A DNA stretch of 64,000 nucleotides from Thermosynechococcus vestitus BP-1 (GTDB lineage: Bacteria; Cyanobacteriota; Cyanobacteriia; Thermosynechococcales; Thermosynechococcaceae). Within the stretch, counting starts at the first letter, position 1; each line of letters begins with the position of its first letter. The DNA is taken from contig NC_004113.1 in NCBI RefSeq assembly GCF_000011345.1, forward strand, positions 1,240,001-1,304,000, in the 5' to 3' direction. The position numbers and the translations under genes are program-made. The notes below the pieces were generated by a model. It was not told where the DNA came from. It was given only the letters and a program-made list of their open reading frames with translations, and did not search any database. Positions 28,389 through 37,935 of this stretch are shown here, piece after piece.

Positions 28389-31214
28389 ATGACCTCCTCC
28401 AACGCCTCCTCCAACATTGATCGTGACTCCGTTTGGCATGCTCTGAGTGCCGATGAAGCCATTAGCCACCTTGGGAGCGATCGCCAACAGGGGTTGAGTT
28501 TTGCAGAAGTGCAACGGCGACAGACCCAATATGGCCGCAATGAACTTGTTGACAATGGCCGCCGCCCCCGCTGGCAGATCTTCACGGATCAGTTTCGCAA
28601 TGTGATGCTGATCATGCTGCTGGTGGTGGCGTTCATCTCTGGCACATTGGAGATTCTCGAATCCCTCCAAGAAAACAGGATTCCCTTGCCCAAGGATGCA
28701 ACCGCAATCCTGGTGGTGGTGATTCTCAATGCCATTTTGGGGTACGTCCAAGAAGCCCGTGCTGAGGAAGCTCTAGCAGCCCTGAAAAATATGGCGGCAC
28801 CCAAGGTGCGTGTCCTGCGCGAAGGCAAAGTCATGGACATTGACTCCCCTGAACTGGTTGTCGGGGATATTTTCTTTTTGGAAACTGGGGTAAAAGTGGC
28901 TGCCGATGGTCGCCTTCTAGAAACCGTCAACCTGCAAATCCGCGAGGCTGCCCTTACAGGTGAAGCAGAAGCTGTCAGTAAAGATGCTGCGAAAATTTTA
29001 CCCATTGATACTGAAGTGGGCGATCGCGCCAATCTAGTGTTTGCAGGCACAGAGGTTAGCCAAGGGCGAGGGGTCGCCGTCGTCACCGCGATCGGCATGG
29101 ATACCGAACTGGGGAAAATTGCTGCTGCCCTCCAAGGGGTCGAGCAGGAACCCACACCACTGCAAAAACGGATGACCGAGCTGGGAAATCGCTTAGTGGG
29201 GTTTTCCTTGGTGCTGGTGAGCATTGTTGTGATTGCGGGGGGGCTGTACGATCCTTCACTGCTGCGGCATCTCATTGAAGTTTCCCTGAGTATGGCAGTG
29301 GCAGTGGTACCCGAAGGCTTGCCTGCTGTGATTACCGTCACCCTTGCCTTGGGAACGCAACGGATGGTGAAACGCCATGCCCTGATTCGTCGGCTGCCGG
29401 CAGTGGAGACGTTGGGAAGTGTGACAGTCATTTGCTCCGACAAAACCGGTACCCTCACCCAAAACAAAATGGTCGTGCAGGCGATCGCCACAACGTCCTA
29501 TCGCGCCAAGGTGAGTGGCAATGGCTATGAACCTAAGGGGGACTTTTACGACGCCAATACCGATGACCCCTTAGCCCTGTACGAACGGCACCTACTGCTG
29601 CTCGCCGGGGCACTGTGTAATGATGCCCTGCTTAAACAACACGCAGCCGAATGGGTGATCCTCGGTGACCCCACAGAAGGCTCCCTGCTCCCCTTGGCCG
29701 CTAAGGGGGGCATTGATCTGAAAGTGCTACGGGAAACAGCGGAGCGGGTTGCCGAGTTTCCCTTTGATGCCAATCGCAAGCGCATGAGTACGTTCTATCG
29801 CCGTGAGTCTGTTCCTGATCTTCCCGCCAAGGAACCCTACTGGATGATCACCAAAGGGTCGCCCGAATTGATCCTAGAACGCTGCCAATGGCGGCAGGTG
29901 GGACAGGACATTCAACCCCTAACACTGGCGGAGCGCCAAGAGATTCTCGCTGAAAACGATCGCTTTGCCGCTCAGGGTCTACGGGTCTTGGGGATCGCCC
30001 ATCGCTACTGGTCAGAGTTACCGCCGCCAGAGAGCGTCGAGACCAGTGAGCAGGGGTTAACTTGGTTGGGGCTGGTGGGCATTCTTGATCCTCCTCGCCC
30101 GGAGGTGCTGGAGGCCGTCGCCACCTGTCGCACTGCCGGCATTCGCCCGATTATGATTACGGGCGATCATCAACTGACTGCCCAGGCGATCGCCAGTCAA
30201 ATTGGCATCTGTGAGTGGGGCGATCCTACCCTCACCGGTCGGACCATTGAAAAAATGAGTAGCGAGGAATTGGATGCTGTCACTCCCACCGTCAGCGTCT
30301 ATGCCCGGGTCTCCCCAGAACATAAACTGCGAATTGTCAAATCGCTGCAACGTCACGGTGAGATTGTGGCCATGACTGGCGATGGTGTCAATGATGCCCC
30401 TGCCCTTAAACAAGCGGATATCGGGGTAGCCATGGGGATTACGGGTACTGACGTCACCAAGGAAGCCAGTGACATGGTGCTCTTGGATGATAACTTTGCC
30501 ACCATTGTGGCTGCTACCGAGGAAGGGCGAGTCATTTACAGCAATATCCGTCGCTTTATTAGATACATTCTCGGCTCCAACATTGGTGAAGTAATTACAA
30601 TCGCCTGCTCACCCCTCCTGGGACTAGGAGGTGTTCCTCTAACGCCCTTACAGATTCTCTGGATGAACTTGGTTACCGATGGCCTGCCTGCCCTTGCCCT
30701 TGCCGTTGAACCGGGAGATCCCGATGTCATGAAGCGCCCTCCCGTTAAGCCGAACGAGAGCATTTTTGGCCGGGGCTTGGGTTCCTATATGATTCGCATC
30801 GGTTTGATCTTGGCGCTCGTTGGCATTTCCCTAATGGTATGGGCCTACAGCTACGCCAGTGAACATTTAGAGGGGGGACTGGATCCCAGACGTTGGACAA
30901 CCATGGTCTTTACCACCCTCTGCCTGGCCCAAATGGGTCACGCCCTCGCCGCTCGTTCAAGTACACGACTGACCATTGAAATGAACCCCACCTCCAACCC
31001 CTTTGTTTGGGCATCGGTCATTTTGACAACGATTCTACAACTCCTGTTGATCTATGCACCACCCCTGCGGCAGTTTTTTGGCACCTACCTGCTCTCGGGA
31101 ACTGAGCTAGCTGTGTGTATTGGCTTTAGCATGCTTGTCTTTGTGTGGGTAGAGCTCGAGAAACTGGTGTTGCGGCTATTCAATAAAGGCCAAGAACTCA
31201 AGCTATTGGAATAA
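28389..31214 (+). CDS. P2-type cation-transporting ATPase (Ca2+-ATPase-like)
   Basis: This 941-residue membrane pump has an N-terminal cation ATPase domain, an actuator motif read LTGEAEAV, the [11 protein letters not shown] helix typical of P2 pumps, phosphorylation site Asp351 in SDKTGTLTQ, the hinge [11 protein letters not shown] near 663, and about ten transmembrane helices. The VPEGLP and C-terminal pattern suit SERCA/PMR1-like or Na+-pumping bacterial relatives; ion specificity is not certain. It should sit in the cytoplasmic membrane and export Ca2+ or Na+ using ATP. I chose ATG 28389 because the 19 residues upstream look non-native. A decayed paralogue lies just upstream. Confidence 0.92.
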   Translation: MTSSNASSNIDRDSVWHALSADEAISHLGSDRQQGLSFAEVQRRQTQYGRNELVDNGRRPRWQIFTDQFRNVMLIMLLVVAFISGTLEILESLQENRIPLPKDATAILVVVILNAILGYVQEARAEEALAALKNMAAPKVRVLREGKVMDIDSPELVVGDIFFLETGVKVAADGRLLETVNLQIREAALTGEAEAVSKDAAKILPIDTEVGDRANLVFAGTEVSQGRGVAVVTAIGMDTELGKIAAALQGVEQEPTPLQKRMTELGNRLVGFSLVLVSIVVIAGGLYDPSLLRHLIEVSLSMAVAVVPEGLPAVITVTLALGTQRMVKRHALIRRLPAVETLGSVTVICSDKTGTLTQNKMVVQAIATTSYRAKVSGNGYEPKGDFYDANTDDPLALYERHLLLLAGALCNDALLKQHAAEWVILGDPTEGSLLPLAAKGGIDLKVLRETAERVAEFPFDANRKRMSTFYRRESVPDLPAKEPYWMITKGSPELILERCQWRQVGQDIQPLTLAERQEILAENDRFAAQGLRVLGIAHRYWSELPPPESVETSEQGLTWLGLVGILDPPRPEVLEAVATCRTAGIRPIMITGDHQLTAQAIASQIGICEWGDPTLTGRTIEKMSSEELDAVTPTVSVYARVSPEHKLRIVKSLQRHGEIVAMTGDGVNDAPALKQADIGVAMGITGTDVTKEASDMVLLDDNFATIVAATEEGRVIYSNIRRFIRYILGSNIGEVITIACSPLLGLGGVPLTPLQILWMNLVTDGLPALALAVEPGDPDVMKRPPVKPNESIFGRGLGSYMIRIGLILALVGISLMVWAYSYASEHLEGGLDPRRWTTMVFTTLCLAQMGHALAARSSTRLTIEMNPTSNPFVWASVILTTILQLLLIYAPPLRQFFGTYLLSGTELAVCIGFSMLVFVWVELEKLVLRLFNKGQELKLLE

Positions 31215-31223
31215 GCTCCCTAA

Positions 31224-31683
31224 AAACCCATGACCTTGGCGACGGTTTGTTCTGTGGGTTCAATAGCCAGCAGACAATAGGCCTTCAGAATTTCCTCATC
31301 TGTAACGGCATTAAAAGCCCCTTGGCTGGCTTCCTTGACCGCGATCGCCCGCTGCCAGTTGGCAGGATTGCCAATACGAATCGCCGTCGCAATGGTTTCA
31401 GGATGCGTTACAATCTCACCCTTGACTAGGGGGGCGGACCCCGCCGCTTGAAAGCCCATCATCCGCGGCAGGCGATCGCAACGGTTTTGCTCACGATACT
31501 GGCAAAAGCCCATCCAGTAGGCCGTAATGTTACCGGCATTGCCCAAGCTATCCACTACCTCAAAGGCCGCTGTTTTCTGTCCTTCCAGCCGATAGGGATT
31601 GACGGAATTGACCAGGGTCACGGGGTAGGTTTCCGCCATGAGCCGGACAATTTCCAAGGCCTTATCAAAGTTGCCCTCAATGG
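31224..31683 (-). pseudogene. Truncated, internally deleted copy of thrC
   Basis: This is a nearly identical copy of the 3' two-thirds of the intact thrC at 32620. It lacks the 5' part (pyridoxal lysine included) and has two in-frame deletions: 33 bases between two copies of GGCATTGCCCA, and 171 bases that remove the segment after YCLLA. The copy is 460 bases against 664 in the intact gene; the difference is exactly 204. A frame of 170 codons (31220-31732) survives but cannot encode a working threonine synthase. Confidence 0.93.
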
Positions 31684-31804
31684 TTTTGCTGCGGGCGCCT
31701 CGTACCTTGTGCTTGGCCAACCTATTTTGCAAGCAACGGTCCTGCCCCAGCTTGCGATGCGACTTACCACAGTATCATTCAAGAATATGATTGAGAAAGA
31801 TTAG
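31684..31804 (+). pseudogene. Possible fragment of orotidine-phosphate decarboxylase gene
   Basis: Directly beyond the thrC-copy breakpoint, one plus-strand frame reads AAGASYLVLGQPILQA and continues to a stop at 31804. The GA-x-YLV-x-G-x-PI-x-QA pattern resembles the phosphate-binding end of PyrF, but the usual arginine is glutamine. It would be only the last 40 residues. This is tentative. Confidence 0.3.
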
Positions 31805-31892
31805 TGGTTCTAGGCTCAATCGTCTATGTCCTTGAAAAGATGATCGGCATTTATTGTCATATTTCCTTTTGCCCTCCGGGATTAACTTTTAT

Positions 31893-31921
31893 TTGACTTT
31901 TTTGTCATTTTCGCTTAAAAT
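31893..31921 (+). promoter_or_regulatory. Sigma-70-type promoter of the signal-peptide protein gene
   Basis: TTGACT at 31893-31898 and TAAAAT at 31916-31921 are separated by exactly 17 bases, within an AT-rich stretch 82 bases before the ATG at 32003. Transcription would begin near 31928. Confidence 0.7.
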
Positions 31922-32002
31922 TCGCTAAACTCAAACAGAGTCTAGCACAGCTGCCTATCCTGAGGCTCAGTTGGGCAAACTCAAGTGTACTCGGAGAATA
32001 AC

Positions 32003-32623
32003 ATGAACAGTCATGGGATGAACCTGCGCTGGCAATTCCTTTTAGCAACTACTGTTGCGGTAACAATTTTACCATTTTCCATCGTCCCAGCAGCAACGGC
32101 TCGTCCTGGATCTCCTTTCCCTCAGGGAATTGAGCGGGACGCAAGCAAAGTTTTTCGAGATATAGCCAAAGCGCAGTACGAAGGTATGCGAGCAAAAGCC
32201 GTTAGTAGTGCAGATGCCAGCCTTTTGACCTTGGGCGATCGCCTACTGACCTCGGCCCAGCAACTCCAGCAAAGCGGCAACTACTTCCAAGCCCGACAAA
32301 CTGCCAAGGCCGCGACCCGTGTTTATGAAGCTGCTCGGAATCTTGGTGAAGCGCGCACAGGCCAAGCACTGCTTTCCAGAAGTTACTATGAAGCTCCTTT
32401 TGAGGTAATTCGTGAGCTAAAACGCACTGAGGCAGAAATGGCTTATTTCCGAGGTAACAACGCCACTGCACGCAGTCTATTCAACCAAGCTCAACAGCTG
32501 GCTCAGCCTGCTAGCTCAACGACTCCTGCTACCGCCGATATTCGCTACTTAGCCACCAATCGGGCTGCAGTTCAATTGCTGAAAGCTAGTCGCCACCTGA
32601 TGCGAGCAGAGCTAGGCTTCTAA
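32003..32623 (+). CDS. Exported hypothetical alpha-helical protein
   Basis: This protein of about 206 residues has a Sec-type signal peptide (basic start, hydrophobic core [17 protein letters not shown], cleavage after ATA) and a mature part predicted as alpha-helical with heptad-like Ala/Gln/Leu repeats. It is probably periplasmic. I recognise no family with certainty. The GGAG sequence 6 bases upstream favours ATG 32003 over the in-frame ATG at 31985. It has its own good promoter and is convergent with thrC, whose stop codon overlaps. It lies between the defective and the intact thrC copies. Confidence 0.75.
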   Translation: MNSHGMNLRWQFLLATTVAVTILPFSIVPAATARPGSPFPQGIERDASKVFRDIAKAQYEGMRAKAVSSADASLLTLGDRLLTSAQQLQQSGNYFQARQTAKAATRVYEAARNLGEARTGQALLSRSYYEAPFEVIRELKRTEAEMAYFRGNNATARSLFNQAQQLAQPASSTTPATADIRYLATNRAAVQLLKASRHLMRAELGF

Positions 32624-33708
32624 AAGCCCATCACCTTGGCCACGGTTTGTTCTGTGGGTTCAATGTGGCGGTGGAAGCGATCGCTCTCCTGCTTGAGCGC
32701 GGTTTCTGGATCCTTGAGGCCATTGCCCGTGAGCACACAAACGACCGTAGCACCACTGGGCACCTGATCGGCCAACTTCAAGAGGCCAGCCACAGAAGCG
32801 GCACTCGCCGGTTCACAGAAAATCCCTTCCTCGGAGGCCAGCAGACAATAGGCCTTCAGGATTTCCTCATCTGTAACGGCATTAAAAGCCCCTTGGCTGG
32901 CTTCCTTGACCGCGATCGCCCGCTGCCAGTTGGCAGGATTGCCAATACGAATCGCCGTCGCAATGGTTTCGGGATGCGTCACAATCTCACCCTTGACTAG
33001 GGGAGCGGACCCCGCCGCTTGAAAGCCCATCATCCGCGGCAGGCGATCGCAACGGTTTTGCTCACGATACTGGCAAAAGCCCATCCAGTAGGCCGTAATG
33101 TTACCGGCATTGCCCATAGGAATGCAGAGCCAGTCGGGGGCATTGCCCAAGCTATCCACCACCTCAAAAGCCGCTGTTTTCTGTCCCTCCAGCCGATAGG
33201 GATTGACGGAATTAACTAGGGTCACGGGGTAGGTTTCCGCCATGAGGCGGACAATTTCCAAGGCTTTATCAAAGTTGCCCTCAATGGCAATAACTTCAGC
33301 GCCATACAGAAGCGCTTGGGCGAGTTTCCCTTGGGCAACATAGCCCTCTGGCACTAGGACATAGGCGCGTAGTCCAGCTCGTCGGGCATAGGCCGCCGCA
33401 GCGGCTGAGGTATTCCCTGTGCTGGCACAAATCACCGCCTCAGCACCTGCTTCCTTGGCCTTGGAAATAGCCATGGTCATGCCCCGATCCTTGAAGCTCC
33501 CTGTGGGGTTGAGGCCGTCGTACTTGACATAAACTGAGACGTTGCGGCCAATCCGCGCTGCAATTTGAGGCACCGGAATCAATGGCGTATTCCCCTCATA
33601 GAGGGTGACCACTGGGGTGCGATCGCTCACGGGCAAAAAGTCACCGTAGGCGTGAATTAAGCCATGCCAAGCAGGACGGATAGGGGGAGCAGAGAGTGTT
33701 ACAGGCAC
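32620..33708 (-). CDS. thrC: Threonine synthase
   Basis: This pyridoxal-phosphate fold-type II enzyme of about 362 residues has the [10 protein letters not shown] entry loop, the Schiff-base lysine in [11 protein letters not shown] and the glycine-rich [14 protein letters not shown] loop. It converts O-phosphohomoserine to threonine. The frame reaches ATG 33789, but the first 27 residues do not look native, and the family normally starts shortly before [11 protein letters not shown] 33708 is therefore preferred. A damaged duplicate of its 3' part lies 0.9 kb downstream of its end. It is divergent from the phosphatase gene. Confidence 0.9.
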   Translation of the reverse strand: MPVTLSAPPIRPAWHGLIHAYGDFLPVSDRTPVVTLYEGNTPLIPVPQIAARIGRNVSVYVKYDGLNPTGSFKDRGMTMAISKAKEAGAEAVICASTGNTSAAAAAYARRAGLRAYVLVPEGYVAQGKLAQALLYGAEVIAIEGNFDKALEIVRLMAETYPVTLVNSVNPYRLEGQKTAAFEVVDSLGNAPDWLCIPMGNAGNITAYWMGFCQYREQNRCDRLPRMMGFQAAGSAPLVKGEIVTHPETIATAIRIGNPANWQRAIAVKEASQGAFNAVTDEEILKAYCLLASEEGIFCEPASAASVAGLLKLADQVPSGATVVCVLTGNGLKDPETALKQESDRFHRHIEPTEQTVAKVMGF

Positions 33709-33831
33709 AGGTACGCAGTCAAGAAATATGAATAAATTTGAGGCTGAGGATAGAGTGCAGCCGCACAGTACAATAATTTTAGCCATCAAGGGTTACACTT
33801 GCCAATTGCCGCCCTGGGGGAAAGCAACACA

Positions 33832-34446
33832 ATGCGTTTAATTTTGATTCGTCATGGAGAAGCTGTTGGCAATGATTCGGGCGTTATGCTTGGACGGCAA
33901 GATGTGCCCCTCACAGAACGGGGACGGCAGCAAGCCCTTGCCCTGCGGGAAAAACTCCCCCGGCCGAATGCCATTTACACCAGTCCGCTGCAACGCTGCC
34001 ACGATACGGCTACGCTGATGAATCCCTGTCCCGACTTAAAAATTCAAGAGCTAGCGGAGTTGATTGAAATTGATCAGGGAATTTTTACAGGACTGACATG
34101 GGCACAGGCCCAGTCACAACATCCTGACCTCTGTGAAGAACTGGAAGAGAGCGATTACCTGATTCCAGTCCCCGAAGCCGAGTCAATGGCCATGGCTTGG
34201 CAGCGGGCAAAACAGGCTTGGAAACAACTCCGACGTCACAGTGATGAGGACTGCGTTTGGTGTATTAGTCATGGCGGTTTTTTGCAGTGCCTTATTAGTG
34301 TTGTGCTGGGGAGCGATCGCCTCTGGGGGATGGAGATTCCCCCCGCTGCTTGGTTCGACTTCTCAGTACGGGTGGATTTAGATGGACGCTTCGAAGCAGA
34401 AAATACCCGCTGGTGGCGTATTCATGCCTTCAATCAGTTCCCCTAG
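33832..34446 (+). CDS. Histidine phosphatase family protein (phosphoglycerate mutase-like)
   Basis: This 204-residue protein has the catalytic RHG motif at its N-terminus (LILIRHGEA), the second arginine in TSPLQRCHDTA, the central glutamate region LIEIDQGIFTGLTW and the C-terminal histidine in ISHGGFLQC. The family removes phosphate through a phosphohistidine intermediate from sugars, nucleotides or cofactors; the substrate is unknown. I chose ATG 33832 because the RHG core normally lies close to the start and a GGGGGAAAG sequence precedes it. It is divergent from thrC. Confidence 0.85.
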   Translation: MRLILIRHGEAVGNDSGVMLGRQDVPLTERGRQQALALREKLPRPNAIYTSPLQRCHDTATLMNPCPDLKIQELAELIEIDQGIFTGLTWAQAQSQHPDLCEELEESDYLIPVPEAESMAMAWQRAKQAWKQLRRHSDEDCVWCISHGGFLQCLISVVLGSDRLWGMEIPPAAWFDFSVRVDLDGRFEAENTRWWRIHAFNQFP

Positions 34447-34533
34447 CCATCCAGCGGCATTGGGTTGTCAACAAACTGCCCTTGGCGCAACTAGGGTAAG
34501 AATCCGCAAGCAACGGCACACTGAGACCCTCCG
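34447..34533. other. Short gap between phosphatase gene and cas relic
   Basis: I see no gene or repeat here. It joins the stop of the phosphatase gene to the end of the Cas5 remnant. Confidence 0.3.
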
Positions 34534-35241
34534 CTAAGGAATCGTTACCCAGCATGCTGCTTCAAATTCATCAACTAAACGAAAGCGTTCAAATGTTCCT
34601 TGGCTACTTTGGCGATCAATCCAGATGGGGAGGCTAATCAGACCGCGATTGTCCTTAATGAGCCGGCGGATCGAGCCGTCGCTGTCACGATAGAGGCGTA
34701 TGCCATTCACCAGTGCCCAGGATTCTCCTAGACTGAGCCCCCCAAGCGAGTGATTTGAGCGGGGGTGGAAAGGGCGATCGCCACCCGGTCAGCAAGCTTC
34801 ACTCTCCCCAGTGCCTCACTGGAATCAATCCGAACAACTGCTTTCAAATCTGTGAGCCGTTCGTAGGAATTGGGTTTTGAGAACTTGCTAGTCGAAGCAG
34901 TTTTCAAGTGCTCTTTGCTGAACTATGATGCCAAGGGCTAACTTTACTCCCCGATGTTTGTCCATCTTAACTTCCCCTACAAGGGATAGGAGAAGTCCAT
35001 AAACTGTGGATGGCGGTGGGTAGCGATAGGTTTCTTTATAATTCTGCTGCGACACTGGCCATGCTCCTGAACGGTTGCAAACACGGACACGCTCTATGCA
35101 TTGGTTGCACAGTCCTATGATGAGGAGATCATCTTCCTCAGTTAGGACTTTTTCGAGCTGCCAGTGTAGCTTTTGCCGCTCCCGAGGTGTAAGACGACAG
35201 CCAAAAATTGAGAACTTCAATCGTTCACCGTAACCCTCTAT
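34534..35241 (-). pseudogene. Decayed cas2-cas5 remnant (CRISPR-Cas type I, MYXAN/DevS-like Cas5)
   Basis: Reading right to left on the minus strand, a Cas2 tail (IEGYGERL, FSIFGCRLTPRE, DDLLIIGLCNQC) runs without a stop into a Cas5 N-terminal part (YKETYRYPPPSTVYGLLLSL). After a stop near 34888 Cas5 continues in a second frame (YERLTDLKAVV, RVAIALSTPAQITRLGG) and then in a third (LSLGESWALVNGIRLY, SLPIWIDRQ, FRLVDEFEAACW) to TAG at 34534-34536. Cas2 lacks its N-terminus. The join shows that an internal segment was lost. Neither protein can be functional and no CRISPR array is visible nearby. Confidence 0.85.
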
Positions 35242-35340
35242 AGAGGCAGAGCGTCATTCGTTGAAGATGCAAGTTCAATAACACAGGCAAAGAGACACAA
35301 TCCCTTGGCGTTCTTCTAGGGTTAGGGGCTGCAACACTCT

Positions 35341-35952
35341 CTAACGATTGTTCCGCCACTGAAAGCTGCGTTTCCATGCGGGCGATCGCGGGGGCAATTC
35401 CTGCAACGAGGCTGTTACATGGTTAAACACCTCCTCCATTACCGGCAGGGGCACTTGATCCTCGGCCTCCAAAAGAAGCGCCAGCCGCCGTCCCCCCTGT
35501 AGCTGTATGAAGTACACCTCCTGGTGAATCGGTCGTGGCACTGGCAAATAGCGCACTTCACCGCGCAGGCGCCGTCCCAAAATGCGTCGCTCAACGGGTG
35601 CGGATGGGGTGGTGGGGGAGCCCCCCAGTTGGGTAAAGCGTAGCCAATTGCGCAACTCCTGATCCGAGAGACCCCCCAGTACGTCATCTATTTTGGGTAG
35701 GCCAATGAGGCTCACCATTAACTCGTGCTCCCCGGGTACAGCATTGGCGGGATAAACCACAGTAACGCCATTCTCACCAAAAGCGGTGGGTGGCGAAAAT
35801 GGAAGGGGTGTTTCAAAGGATAGCCCCAGCAGTTGATAGCGTTGGGACCCAGGGGCAACTGCCTCAATTGTCGGTTCACTTGCCTGCCCCATGAGCAGGG
35901 GAAACGCCCCCAAAAGGGTCAGACTACAACCAAGGATCAGCAGCAAACGCAT
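35341..35952 (-). CDS. Exported hypothetical protein
   Basis: This 203-residue protein has a clear signal peptide (MRLLLILGCSLTLLGAFPLL, then cleavage near GQA) and a mature part rich in beta strands and prolines, with basic residues at the C-terminus. I recognise no family. The N-terminal cysteine at position 9 lies inside the hydrophobic core, so a lipoprotein box is not evident. It is probably cotranscribed with the upstream RDD membrane protein, 11 bases away. A cell-envelope role is inferred. Confidence 0.7.
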   Translation of the reverse strand: MRLLLILGCSLTLLGAFPLLMGQASEPTIEAVAPGSQRYQLLGLSFETPLPFSPPTAFGENGVTVVYPANAVPGEHELMVSLIGLPKIDDVLGGLSDQELRNWLRFTQLGGSPTTPSAPVERRILGRRLRGEVRYLPVPRPIHQEVYFIQLQGGRRLALLLEAEDQVPLPVMEEVFNHVTASLQELPPRSPAWKRSFQWRNNR

Positions 35953-35963
35953 AGACTCTCACA

Positions 35964-37736
35964 CTAGGGAGATGATTGATGTCGTTGACGATAGGCAATG
36001 TATAGACCCTCTAGGAAGTCTTCGGCGCTCAGGGAGGGCCAGTGGGCGGGACAGGTGGGCAGCAACAGGGGTTCTAATTGTTGGCGCAGCTCTTGAGCCG
36101 CTTGATAACGACCCACAGGACTCAGGCGATCGCGACTGTTGAGGTAGTTCCGGACGAGAAGATAGTGTTCTGGGGTCATCTGTTCCCAATGAGCGAGCGA
36201 TCGCAACTCCTGCACCCAAGCCGCCTCTGGTTGCCGAAGGGTTGTCCCTGGGGGTGCCAACCGCGTCGCCTGTTCATCTTGAATCACCAAGGTACCCGCT
36301 ACCCTATCTCCTAGGCGTTTTTCTGATTGAGATAACGTCACCAGGAATGCCCCTATACCCAAAAAAGCAAAATCAATGGATTGCAGCAAACTGCGCAGCG
36401 TTGCCTCCCGCAAACCAATGGGGCGGCCATTATCCTGAACAACGCGAATTTCTGCGTATCGCTTGCCGGGGGTTTGTCCCTGCCAATAGGTTTCAAAGAA
36501 AATGTAATAGCCGTTGTAGAGAGCAAAGATCACCAATAGGTAAATGCCCAAACTCCAAGCTTGAATACTCTGACCACTGGCGGGTAGCACCTCAATCAGC
36601 CACGGGTAAAGCCCATAAAAATAGATATACCCTGCTGCCAGGGAAAAGAGGACAAGGGCAGTGTAGAGAATCACCTGATCAATGAGCCAAGCGAGAACAC
36701 GGCTGCCGATTCCCCCGAGGGCAAAGTCCAATTCAATACTTTCGGGTGTGCGTAATGTAACCCGCCGCAACCAACGCAAGGGGTTGACCACTTCGGGCCG
36801 CACTTGAAACGCTGCTCCTTCATTGCGTACCCGCAGATCCCAGTAGAGAACTGCCTTGATCCCTTGCCACAGGGGCAGGAGCAAAACCCCTACGAAGAGG
36901 CCAGCAACGGGAATAATCACCACACTATTGATCACACTGCCCAGGAGATTGGCGGGAATGGTTGCGAGGGAAGCAACAAAAAACACCGTTAGAGTATGCC
37001 ATACCTGTCCCTGCGTCAGTTGCCAACTGCGCCGAATGGATTTGAGGGGCGTACAGGCCGGTTCAAGAGCCAAGACCACATCAACGAGGGAAAGCCGCGC
37101 CATAACGTAGCTAATCACCAACAGCGCAAGGAGCACGAGCAACAGGATGCCGAGGAGAAAACTTAAAAAGAAGAGACCTCTTGCGGGTTCAGTTTGGATA
37201 TTCTGCTCCAGCAATTGCACTAAAGGTGCTCCCAGCAAATAAAGTAGGTAGCCGATCGCCCCCAAGACCCCATAAACGAAAAGCAAAATAAAGCTGACCA
37301 TCAGAGTGGCCAGCAGATAATTCCACATCTTGGGAAAAATGCAGCGGCGGGCTTCCGATTCCGATTCCTCAAGGGCAGTGAGAGCAGCATAGATACGGCG
37401 AGAAAGCAGGGCACCACTGGCCATCAGCCGTGTCCAACCAAAGAGATAAAAAGGCAAAGCGACAAGGATACCAATCCCTGCAAGCAAGAAAAACAGGGCA
37501 ACATTATTGACTCCTCCAGCGAGAATCCCGCCAACAATCAGGGCCACAGCGACAATCAACATGGCCGCAATGGTGAGCAGCAAAAACCACCCATGGGCAA
37601 AAAGGCTCAAAAGAAAATAGCGGTTGCCCTGATGACGGTACAGTTCCAAAGCAATCGTGACCACATTGCCACTAGAGAGAGAATGGGGAAGCCGTCCTCG
37701 CTGCTGAAAAGGCCACATTCGCGATACCCAACCCAT
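35964..37736 (-). CDS. RDD-family multi-spanning membrane protein
   Basis: This protein of about 590 residues has an N-terminal region of six or so transmembrane helices (about 40-310), similar to glycerophosphodiesterase-associated membrane domains. An RDD domain follows (about 335-480), with the family's C-terminal motif in RLGDRVAGTLVI and the GQTPGKRYAEIRVV loop. A soluble tail of about 110 residues ends the protein. RDD proteins are poorly characterised; some act in ion or osmolyte transport. ATG 37718 is an alternative start six codons in. The exported protein gene follows it closely. Confidence 0.8.
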   Translation of the reverse strand: MGWVSRMWPFQQRGRLPHSLSSGNVVTIALELYRHQGNRYFLLSLFAHGWFLLLTIAAMLIVAVALIVGGILAGGVNNVALFFLLAGIGILVALPFYLFGWTRLMASGALLSRRIYAALTALEESESEARRCIFPKMWNYLLATLMVSFILLFVYGVLGAIGYLLYLLGAPLVQLLEQNIQTEPARGLFFLSFLLGILLLVLLALLVISYVMARLSLVDVVLALEPACTPLKSIRRSWQLTQGQVWHTLTVFFVASLATIPANLLGSVINSVVIIPVAGLFVGVLLLPLWQGIKAVLYWDLRVRNEGAAFQVRPEVVNPLRWLRRVTLRTPESIELDFALGGIGSRVLAWLIDQVILYTALVLFSLAAGYIYFYGLYPWLIEVLPASGQSIQAWSLGIYLLVIFALYNGYYIFFETYWQGQTPGKRYAEIRVVQDNGRPIGLREATLRSLLQSIDFAFLGIGAFLVTLSQSEKRLGDRVAGTLVIQDEQATRLAPPGTTLRQPEAAWVQELRSLAHWEQMTPEHYLLVRNYLNSRDRLSPVGRYQAAQELRQQLEPLLLPTCPAHWPSLSAEDFLEGLYIAYRQRHQSSP

Positions 37737-37935
37737 TGGAGATCGAGATGATCCTAACGTTTGTGCCTATCGGTCCCCGCGCCACCTTTGTAAAATTTGT
37801 TAACATTAGAACAATTTAATCCTTTTTTTTGGTTCATCGCCGTTTTTCTTCTGTTTTTGATGGCTGAGGTGTGGGCATTGACCCCTCTGGCCAGCTGAGA
37901 TATGGGTTGCGTTTTGGCCAGTTCAAGGAGCACGT

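Noticed and set aside
31448-31804. Plus-strand open frame of 118 codons
   Set aside because: Most of it is antisense to the thrC copy; only its last 40 codons may stem from another gene.
33709-33789. ATG 33789 as the thrC start
   Set aside because: The 27 residues it adds do not resemble threonine synthase N-termini; GTG 33708 gives the usual length.
34447-35340. CRISPR array near the cas relic
   Set aside because: I saw no regularly spaced identical repeats on either side of the relic or elsewhere in the window.
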